Source: Bacteroidales bacterium (GTDB taxonomy: Bacteria > Bacteroidota > Bacteroidia > Bacteroidales > BM520). Taken from it: a stretch of DNA of 64,000 bases. The translations under genes were made by a program, and so were the position numbers. How positions within the stretch are numbered: the first letter of the stretch is position 1; the number at the start of each line of letters is the position of its first letter. Where the stretch lies: the NCBI GenBank assembly GCA_031276035.1, contig JAISNV010000023.1:1-64000 (forward strand), given 5' to 3'. Under the pieces are notes generated by a model that was given only the letters and a program-made list of their open reading frames with translations, was not told where the DNA came from and ran no database searches. Below, piece after piece: positions 7,227 through 14,094 of the stretch.

Positions 7227-8819
7227 ATGATCTCAAACGACAAATTGTTATCCATTAAAGAAGCAAGTGAATGGGCTACTAATTTCGTTGGACGTGATGT
7301 TACAATATCCAATATCTCATATCTGATTCAATACGGAAGAGTAAAGAAATTTGAAGAAAACGGTTCTACTCTAATTTCTCAAAAAGACCTTTATGATTAC
7401 TACAACTCATATAATCAATCAAGAGAAACCGTATTTAAAGAAAAGTTAGGAGAAGATTTGAATTGGGCACTTTCTTTTGAGCAATATAAGGAAACTGAAA
7501 CCACAAAGCATGTTCATAGACTTCACCCTTACAAAGGCAAGTTTATTCCTCAATTGGTTGAATATTTTTTAGATAATCATACAGATAAATTTAAAACCGA
7601 AACATATTTTCAAGAAGGAGATATTATTCTCGATCCGTTTTCGGGCAGCGGAACTACGATGGTTCAATCATCGGAATTAGGCATGCATGCTATCGGAATT
7701 GATATTTCCGTATTCAATACATTGATTGGTAATTCAAAAACCGAAAAATATGATATTGCAGACATACAAAATGAATTAAAACGAATAACAAAATCACTGC
7801 AAAAGTTTATTAAAGACTCCAATGCTGTTGAGTTTGAGGATAAATTATTGCAAGAACTAAATTTATTTAATACCGAATACTTTCCCGTACCGGAATACAA
7901 ATATCAGGTACGGAACAAATTAATTGACGGGAAAAAATACGGATTGGAAAAAGAACAAGAATTTTTACCCATTTTTCAGCAGTTGGTTGAGCAATACAAT
8001 ATCAAACTAAAACAAGAGAAGTCGGATACTTTTCTTGATAAATGGTATTCTCAACATATCAGAGAAGAAATTGAATTTGTTTTCGAGAGGATAAAAGAAA
8101 TTCAAAATAACCAAACAAAAAAAATAATCAGTATAATTCTAAGTCGCACAATCAGAAGTTGTAGAGCTACAACTCATGCCGATCTGGCAACTTTAGTTGA
8201 ACCTATTACAACGACTTATTATTGCAGCAAACATGGAAAAATTTGCAAACCATTATTTTCCATTTTAAAATGGTGGAAAAGTTATTCAAAAGATACGGTA
8301 AAACGACTACTACAATTTGATGAGCTACGAACAGCCACATATCAATTATGTTTAACAGGCGATAGTCGTGAAATAAATATTTTAGAAGAAGTAAAGAAAA
8401 TAAACCCTGAATTTGGAGGTTTACTTGAAAAGCAAAAAATAAAAGGTATATTTTCTTCTCCACCTTATGTCGGATTGATTGATTATCACGAACAACATGC
8501 TTATGCTTATGATTTATTCGGATTTGAAAGAAAAGATGAAATGGAAATAGGCCCTTTATATAAAGGAAGCAAAAAAGAAGCTCAACTAAGCTATATACAG
8601 GGAATTACTGACGTATTGAATAATTGTAAAAAATATCTCGTTGATGATTATGACATTTTTTTAGTTGCAAACGACAAATACAATATGTATCCGACAATTG
8701 CTGAAAACGCGGAAATGAAAATAGTAAATCAATTTACACGACCTGTATTAAATAGAACAGAAAAAGATAAAACAGCATATTCTGAAATAATATTTCACTT
8801 AAAAGAAAAAGAAAAATAA
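7227..8819 (+). CDS. Type II site-specific DNA methyltransferase (alpha-class order, probably N4-cytosine)
   Basis: The 530-residue protein begins with a short HTH/excisionase-like domain (LLSIKEASEWAT...ISYLIQYGRVKKF, residues 6-50). The SAM-binding motif I LDPFSGSGTTMVQSSELG is at about residues 135-152, and a long variable region precedes the catalytic motif IV FSSPPYVG at about 410. Motif I before IV with the target-recognition region between them is the alpha arrangement; SPPY is usual in N4-cytosine and some N6-adenine enzymes. It protects host DNA from the adjacent restriction enzyme; only one base separates the two genes (stop at 8819, ATG at 8821). The N-terminal HTH could allow self-regulation, which is inference. 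Confidence 0.9.
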   Translation: MISNDKLLSIKEASEWATNFVGRDVTISNISYLIQYGRVKKFEENGSTLISQKDLYDYYNSYNQSRETVFKEKLGEDLNWALSFEQYKETETTKHVHRLHPYKGKFIPQLVEYFLDNHTDKFKTETYFQEGDIILDPFSGSGTTMVQSSELGMHAIGIDISVFNTLIGNSKTEKYDIADIQNELKRITKSLQKFIKDSNAVEFEDKLLQELNLFNTEYFPVPEYKYQVRNKLIDGKKYGLEKEQEFLPIFQQLVEQYNIKLKQEKSDTFLDKWYSQHIREEIEFVFERIKEIQNNQTKKIISIILSRTIRSCRATTHADLATLVEPITTTYYCSKHGKICKPLFSILKWWKSYSKDTVKRLLQFDELRTATYQLCLTGDSREINILEEVKKINPEFGGLLEKQKIKGIFSSPPYVGLIDYHEQHAYAYDLFGFERKDEMEIGPLYKGSKKEAQLSYIQGITDVLNNCKKYLVDDYDIFLVANDKYNMYPTIAENAEMKIVNQFTRPVLNRTEKDKTAYSEIIFHLKEKEK

Positions 8820-8915
8820 AATGGCACTTAAGAAACCCAAATTCAGCAAATTGAATTTGTTTTAAAAAATAGCCTCAAACATAAGTTTCAAAATTACAAT
8901 CCGGAACCTGCCGTT

Positions 8916-9608
8916 ATGCCTTTTCATACAAGACTGTTAGGGAAAGACAGAATGGCCTTGTTTTCTTTTATTCATTCATTGAATACGAATTTTGGAACAA
9001 GTATTTTTGAGCCGGTTGCTTTGGCATTGGCTGCAACTAAATTTAAAATTGCTAGATCACAAGCTACGGCCGGTACACAGATTAGCGAGTCGGCACAACG
9101 AATCATTCAAAATATTATGGACGATCTCACCTCAGGCAATTCCCGTCCGAATAAACTCGAAGAAATTAAACACATAAAGGAAGTCTGTCAAACAGGTAGT
9201 TTCCGAACCGTAAAGCCTACAAAAGTTGATGTTTGGTTGGAGTCTGAGAATGGCGATTTATACTTATTCGACATACAAACCGCCAAACCCAATAAGGGAG
9301 GTTTTAAAGAATTCAAGAGAACACTGCTTGAATGGACAGCCTGTGTTATTGCTGCAAATCCGGAAATATCAGTTAATACACTTATAGCAATTCCATATAA
9401 CCCTTATGCTCCAAAGCCATATTCCCGTTGGACTATGGCCGGAATGCTCGATTTAGGACAAGAGCTAAAAGTTGCAGAAGAATTTTGGGATTTTTTAGGC
9501 GGAGAAGGAGCTTACAGTCAATTGTTAGATGTTTTTGAACGGGTTGGTTTTGAGTTAAAACCTGAAATAGACAATTATTTCGACAAGTTCAACAACAACA
9601 AAAATTGA
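8916..9608 (+). CDS. TdeIII-like type II restriction endonuclease (5' end probably frameshifted)
   Basis: The main frame encodes 230 residues resembling TdeIII-type endonucleases: FHTRLLGKDRMALFSF at the start, then KVDVWLES, YLFDIQTAKPNKGGFKEFKRTLLEW and an N-P-Y-rich C-terminal half. The PD-(D/E)xK site would be the Asp of KVDVW with D-I-Q of FDIQTAK, with Gln in the place of the usual Lys, as known for BglII-type sites. The same frame stays open upstream to 8832 and encodes plausible protein (QIQQIEFVLKNSLKHKFQNY) without an ATG. An ATG at 8821 is one base out of frame with it. One lost base near 8830 would therefore explain a disabled 5' end. Family recognition (TdeIII cuts GGNCC) is suggestive only. 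Confidence 0.8.
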   Translation: MPFHTRLLGKDRMALFSFIHSLNTNFGTSIFEPVALALAATKFKIARSQATAGTQISESAQRIIQNIMDDLTSGNSRPNKLEEIKHIKEVCQTGSFRTVKPTKVDVWLESENGDLYLFDIQTAKPNKGGFKEFKRTLLEWTACVIAANPEISVNTLIAIPYNPYAPKPYSRWTMAGMLDLGQELKVAEEFWDFLGGEGAYSQLLDVFERVGFELKPEIDNYFDKFNNNKN

Positions 9609-9614
9609 TGAGCA

Positions 9615-9740
9615 ATTTACAATAGACGGTTTATCATAATGCGGGGTGTTTATCCGCAGAAACTTTCGTTTGAATTTGAAAGTTTTTTGCAGGTGGGAAT
9701 ATTTTAGCTCTCTGTATCATGATAAACCGCCAACCGGTAA
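9615..9740. repeat. attC-like structured palindrome E4
   Basis: Arms CGGTTTATCAT (9627-9637) and ATGATAAACCG (9719-9729) are a perfect 11-bp inverted repeat. They flank the TAATGCGGGGTGT core shared with E1, and an inner stem AAACTTTC/GAAAGTTT is present. The stem sequence differs from the GCTTGGCG stem of E1-E3, yet pairing is kept on both sides. Structure rather than sequence is therefore conserved, as in attC sites. It begins 7 bases after the endonuclease stop and closes the accessory region. Confidence 0.6.
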
Positions 9741-9775
9741 ACACTTTATCCGAAATTCTACAATAAATTTATATC

Positions 9776-9826
9776 ATCCCTATTTATTATTACTACCTCT
9801 TCTCTTAAATCCCCATTTATAGGGAT
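9776..9826. promoter_or_regulatory. Inverted repeat upstream of the porin operon
   Basis: ATCCCTAT (9776-9783) and ATAGGGAT (9819-9826) are perfect 8-base inverted copies 35 bases apart. The right copy ends about 22 bases before the TACTTTTG -7 element. The position suits a regulator-binding site or an RNA hairpin ahead of transcription. The regulator is not identifiable. Confidence 0.4.
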
Positions 9827-9848
9827 ATGTTAAAATTTGCATAATTTC

Positions 9849-9856
9849 TACTTTTG
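9849..9856 (+). promoter_or_regulatory. -7 promoter element of the porin-imelysin operon
   Basis: TACTTTTG fits TAnnTTTG and leaves a leader of about 40 bases before the ATG at 9900. Confidence 0.6.
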
Positions 9857-9899
9857 CGCGTTAATTATAATTTTTGTTAAATCAAAATAAATTCGCAAA

Positions 9900-11240
9900 A
9901 TGAAAAAATTATACTCCGTGATTATCTGTTTGTTGATGTGTATTCCTATCGTATATGCCAACTTCAATTCGGAAGAAGTAAAAAAAGACTCTACTAATTC
10001 AGCAAAAAAATGGGAACATACGGTTTATACCGATGAAGTACAAAAGGAGAATGCTAAAACCAGCAAATTACAAATCGGCGGTTACGGAGAAGCTACAACA
10101 CATCGTTTTTTCTATAGTGACGACTTTAACCGTTATAAATATCCGGAAAATTATACTTCCGTGCCGAGTCGCGGACAATTTGATTTACCGCATGTTGTAT
10201 TTAGCATTTCCTATAATTTCGGTAAAGGTTGGAGTGTTTCTACTGAAATAGAATTTGAACATGGCGGTACCGGATCTACTATTGAAATTGAAGATGAGGA
10301 ATTTGGAGAATATGAACAAGAGGTAGAAAAAGGCGGAGAAATAGTTTTAGAGCAATTCTGGATTCAAAAGAGTTTCAACAAATACATCAATATTCGTATG
10401 GGTCATATTATTGTACCTATCGGAATTACAAACCAATACCACATGCCTATAGAATATTTTACAGTTCTTCGTCCTGAAGAGGAAACTTCAATTCTTCCCG
10501 TTACCTGGCATGAATATGGAATAAGTTTATGGGGAAATGCAGGTAAGTGGAGTTATAATGCAATGTTTCTTGCAGGATTAGACGCCGAACGTTTCAGTGA
10601 TAGAGGTTGGATAAAAGACGGAGCCGTTTCTCCTTATGAGTTTAAAATCGCGAATTCTTATGCCGGAGCTTTCCGTGTGGATTACAGAGCTGTTGAAGGA
10701 TTAAGAATCGGTCTTAGCGGATATTACGGCCTTAGTGCTAAAAACAGTCTGAAAAACAGATATGAGGAGATTTACGGTGATGTGCTGATAGGCAGTTTAG
10801 ATGCAACTTACAATTACAATAATGTTATTGCACGCGGAACATTTGTTTACGGACATTTATGGGATTCGTTCGAAATATCCAGAAAAAATAAAAATATGTC
10901 GTCAAATTCACCTTCGCCGCGTACAAATGTGGCTTCGGGTGCTATGTGTTACTTCGTTGAGGCGGGCTACGACATTTTTTCTTTCTTTCCGAAACTTGAA
11001 GAACAAAAATTCTATATTTTCGGACATTTCGGATATTATCATTCTATGTTCAATACCGTAGAAGGAATCTTGTCAGATGCCCGCTTTGAGCGTCATATTG
11101 CTTCCGCAGGAATAAACTATTATCCGCTTCCGCAGATAGTGATTAAAGCGGAATTTTCTTCGAGAATATTTAATAGTCCATACAATAACGAAAACACTAT
11201 TTCTTTGGGAGTTATGTACACGGGAATGTTTAATAAATAA
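9900..11240 (+). CDS. Outer-membrane beta-barrel porin-like protein
   Basis: The 446-residue protein has a signal peptide (MKKLYSVIICLLMCIPIVYA) and then alternating aromatic/polar strands throughout, ending in the beta-strand NTISLGVMYTGMFNK. The pattern LQIGGYGEATTHRFFY... and later 'IRMGHIIVPIGITNQYHMP' resembles phosphate-selective/OprO-like porins and related Bacteroidota porins. Acidic runs (IEIEDEEFGEYEQEVE, about 130-145) could lie in an extracellular loop. It is the first gene of a co-directional run with an imelysin and a di-haem oxidoreductase, so a part in iron or another metal/oxyanion uptake is likely. No TonB box or plug domain is present. Confidence 0.8.
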   Translation: MKKLYSVIICLLMCIPIVYANFNSEEVKKDSTNSAKKWEHTVYTDEVQKENAKTSKLQIGGYGEATTHRFFYSDDFNRYKYPENYTSVPSRGQFDLPHVVFSISYNFGKGWSVSTEIEFEHGGTGSTIEIEDEEFGEYEQEVEKGGEIVLEQFWIQKSFNKYINIRMGHIIVPIGITNQYHMPIEYFTVLRPEEETSILPVTWHEYGISLWGNAGKWSYNAMFLAGLDAERFSDRGWIKDGAVSPYEFKIANSYAGAFRVDYRAVEGLRIGLSGYYGLSAKNSLKNRYEEIYGDVLIGSLDATYNYNNVIARGTFVYGHLWDSFEISRKNKNMSSNSPSPRTNVASGAMCYFVEAGYDIFSFFPKLEEQKFYIFGHFGYYHSMFNTVEGILSDARFERHIASAGINYYPLPQIVIKAEFSSRIFNSPYNNENTISLGVMYTGMFNK

Positions 11241-11302
11241 TTAAACACTATTCGAATCTAAAATCACATTAATTAATCACAAAACAAAATTATAATATGA
11301 AT

Positions 11303-11347
11303 CCGACACAGATAACTCAACTAAAAAGAATAAATACTTTTTGTCGG
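11303..11347 (+). promoter_or_regulatory. Leader hairpin before the imelysin gene
   Basis: CCGACA (11303-11308) pairs with TGTCGG (11342-11347), and nested inside it AAAAAG (11323-11328) with CTTTTT (11337-11342). It lies 50-90 bases before the imelysin ATG. It could attenuate or stabilise the operon transcript between porin and imelysin; nothing more can be said. Confidence 0.3.
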
Positions 11348-11395
11348 CTACATATGACGATTAACTGAAAAATAAATGATTAAAATTATATTCTT

Positions 11396-12517
11396 ATGAA
11401 AAAATTAAAAAATTTAATGTTAGTAGCTATGGCTTGTTTTGCTTTAGTTAGTTTATTTTCTTGCGAAAGAGGTAACAGCGGCGACGGTGATGATGCTGAG
11501 ATGTTAGAAATCTTAGATGCTTACACCAATAATACTGTTATTAAAACCTACGGTTTACTTGCCGATAAAGCTATTGAATTATTAGAGTTATGCGAAGATT
11601 TACAAAATTCACCAACTGATGCCAAAGTACAAGTTGCTGCTGAAAAATGGATTGACGCTCGTAAATACTGGGAACAATCGGAAGCTTTCCTATATGGCCC
11701 TGCCGAATATTATGCTTTGGATCCTCGTATTGATTCTTGGCCTCTTGATAAAAATACACTTGACCAACAACTCGCAGGCGATATGACTAATGTTGACGCC
11801 GCTTTTGTTCGTGATTATTACGGAGTTAACCTTATCGGTTTCCACGCCATTGAATATGTTCTTTTTGAAGACGGTCAGTCAAAAGCAGTTTCTAAAATAA
11901 CTGAAAACGAATTAATCTATTTAGTTGCTGTTTCTGAAGTTTTAATGGAAGATTGTATTCTTCTGGAAGCAGCTTGGAATCAAAATTTATCAAGTGCTAA
12001 AAAAAGAATTTTAGATGATGCCGAACTTGAAGTTTCATCTAATTTCGGTTATGAAATGCTTAATGCAGGCTCTGCCGGTAGTCGTTTCAAAACGCCGCAA
12101 CAAGCTGTTTACGAAATCATCGGAGGTTGTGAAACCATTGCAGATGAAGTTGGTAATGAAAAAATCGCAGATCCGTACGAAACCGGAAATGTTCTTCGCG
12201 TTGAGTCTTGGTACAGCTGGAATTCATTAACTGATTTTACCGATAATATAGTAAGTATTGAAAATTCATATTTAGGCGGAATGGAAGGATCCAGAACCGG
12301 TAAATCTTTAAGTGAGTATGTAAAAAGTAAAAATACTAAATTGGATACCGATATTTTAGCCGCTATCGATGATGCCATAAATGCAATTCAGGCGATTCCG
12401 GCTCCTTTTAGAAATCAACTTAACAATCCGGCCAGCGCTAAAGCAATAGAAGATGCTATGGATGCATGTAATGCGTTGATGGATCAACTCTCTTTAATCT
12501 ATGATGTAATAGAATAA
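11396..12517 (+). CDS. Imelysin-family lipoprotein (iron-regulated, M75-like)
   Basis: The 373-residue protein has a lipoprotein signal ending LFSC (Cys23). The family's GxHxxE motif appears as GFHAIEY at about residues 148-154, with the usual two-domain helical bundle expected around it. Members such as IrpA and EfeO-like proteins act in iron acquisition at the cell envelope; peptidase activity was proposed originally but is doubtful for most. It sits between the porin and the di-haem oxidoreductase with the same orientation and short gaps, the common partner set for this family in Bacteroidota. It would be anchored on the periplasmic or outer-membrane face. Confidence 0.9.
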   Translation: MKKLKNLMLVAMACFALVSLFSCERGNSGDGDDAEMLEILDAYTNNTVIKTYGLLADKAIELLELCEDLQNSPTDAKVQVAAEKWIDARKYWEQSEAFLYGPAEYYALDPRIDSWPLDKNTLDQQLAGDMTNVDAAFVRDYYGVNLIGFHAIEYVLFEDGQSKAVSKITENELIYLVAVSEVLMEDCILLEAAWNQNLSSAKKRILDDAELEVSSNFGYEMLNAGSAGSRFKTPQQAVYEIIGGCETIADEVGNEKIADPYETGNVLRVESWYSWNSLTDFTDNIVSIENSYLGGMEGSRTGKSLSEYVKSKNTKLDTDILAAIDDAINAIQAIPAPFRNQLNNPASAKAIEDAMDACNALMDQLSLIYDVIE

Positions 12518-12576
12518 TTATTTCTTAACAAAAACCAAATTCACAGCAAGTTTTGCTGTTCAAATTAAATATTATT

Positions 12577-13980
12577 ATGAAAAAACATCTTTTATTTATT
12601 ATTGGCGTATCTGTCTTGTGTTCTTTGTTTGTTGCTTGCGGTGGAGAAACTCCTACCGAACTTTCCGAAGAATATTATTCAGGCGGTATCAACGGAACCG
12701 CATTCAATAGAACCAGTTTGGCATACGAGCAACCTGCCCCGGCTATTAAAGACTTAGCGGCTTTCAAGCGTGGTGAAAAAATGTTTGAAAACAACTACGT
12801 AACGGGCGAAGGAACTCCTTTTTCCGGATTAGGTCCGGTATATATACGCTCTTCTTGTATAACCTGTCATCCGGGATACGGACGTTCTAAAAGAGTTAAT
12901 ACCTTTAATTCGGAAGAATACGGTAACGGTTATTTAGTGATGATACATACTCCCGACGGTAAAATATGCGAAAGTTTTACCGGAATGTTGCAAACAAGAG
13001 CCGTTTCTCCTTATAAACCACCTGTTGATGAATCGGGAATACATATCACATGGAATTCATATACCGACCAATATGGAAATGTTTTTCCGGACGGAGAGCC
13101 TTACAGCTTGATTTACCCAACTGTTACAATTGACAGGGAAGCTATTTTACTTCCGGTTCCCGATAATTATCAGGTTAGTATTGAGGGAACTATAGGTATC
13201 TACGGAACAGGTTTGTTGGATGCTATTACCGACGACGATCTGATTGCGGAACGTAATACACAAGTTGCCCGTGGTTACTGTGTCGGAGAACTTGGCGCTA
13301 TGATTAAGGAAGCCGACGGAAGCGAACATCCCGGCCGTTATACTTACGGCTGTACCCGCGGAACCTTGCAAAACGGTCCCGGCTCTAACGCCCTGTGGAA
13401 TATAACCAACGTAACACGTCCCGATAGAAATTATTTGTACGCTACAAAAGCATGGATAGAAAAAATGGCTGAACTCGGCTTGGACACTACGGGATTTGCC
13501 GGCGGTTTTCAAGAAACTGAAATGACTATGGCAGAATTTGATGATTTCATGATATGGCATCGCGGATTGGCCGTTCCTGCAGCTCGAGATTTAGATGATG
13601 AGGATGTACAAGCAGGTAAAGAAATATTTTACGAAATCGGATGTACTGCTTGTCATAAACCTACTTGGACTACAGGAACTTGTGAGTATATTTCCGGTTT
13701 TTCAAACCAAAAGATTTGGCCTTATACTGATATGTTAAAACATGATCTTGGAATGGAGGAACCCGGTTTACGTAAAATGTGCCGTACTACTCCACTTTGG
13801 GGTAGAGGTTTATCTTATATTTGTGCCGGTCATACCGATATGTTACACGACCTCAGGGCACGCAATTACCAAGAAGCTATTTTGTGGCATTTCGGCGACG
13901 CAGAACAAAGTCGCGAGAAGTTCCGTAACCTCAGCAAAGAGGAAAGAGGGAATCTTGTGAGATTCCTCGAATCTATATAA
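12577..13980 (+). CDS. Di-haem c-type thiol oxidoreductase-like lipoprotein (DUF1111/COG3488)
   Basis: The 467-residue protein starts at ATG 12577, not at the TTG 24 bases earlier. The signal MKKHLLFIIGVSVLCSLFVAC ends in a lipobox Cys21. Two CxxCH haem c-attachment motifs are visible: CITCHPG at about residue 93 and CTACHKP at about 350. The C-terminal part (LWGRGLSYICAGHTDMLHD, then FGDAEQSREKFRNLSKEE) matches the family formerly called di-haem thiol oxidoreductases. It is usually encoded next to imelysins, where it is suspected to take part in redox steps of metal uptake. A terminator follows, and a cytochrome c synthase gene lies directly downstream. Confidence 0.9.
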   Translation: MKKHLLFIIGVSVLCSLFVACGGETPTELSEEYYSGGINGTAFNRTSLAYEQPAPAIKDLAAFKRGEKMFENNYVTGEGTPFSGLGPVYIRSSCITCHPGYGRSKRVNTFNSEEYGNGYLVMIHTPDGKICESFTGMLQTRAVSPYKPPVDESGIHITWNSYTDQYGNVFPDGEPYSLIYPTVTIDREAILLPVPDNYQVSIEGTIGIYGTGLLDAITDDDLIAERNTQVARGYCVGELGAMIKEADGSEHPGRYTYGCTRGTLQNGPGSNALWNITNVTRPDRNYLYATKAWIEKMAELGLDTTGFAGGFQETEMTMAEFDDFMIWHRGLAVPAARDLDDEDVQAGKEIFYEIGCTACHKPTWTTGTCEYISGFSNQKIWPYTDMLKHDLGMEEPGLRKMCRTTPLWGRGLSYICAGHTDMLHDLRARNYQEAILWHFGDAEQSREKFRNLSKEERGNLVRFLESI

Positions 13981-14001
13981 AATCGGTAAATATATATAAT
14001 A

Positions 14002-14067
14002 AAAACTCAGAATTAACATATATATCGGATTTAGAACCATTTATTTTGTTAATTTTGAGTTTTTTAT
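14002..14067 (+). terminator. Intrinsic terminator after the di-haem gene
   Basis: Arms 14002-14018 (AAAACTCAGAATTAACA) and 14047-14063 pair over 17 positions with one G-T wobble and are followed by a T-rich run. The loop is long, about 28 bases. It would partly insulate the ccsBA-like gene from the porin-imelysin-di-haem operon. Confidence 0.55.
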
Positions 14068-14094
14068 TATGCCATATTAAAATAATTCAGAAAT

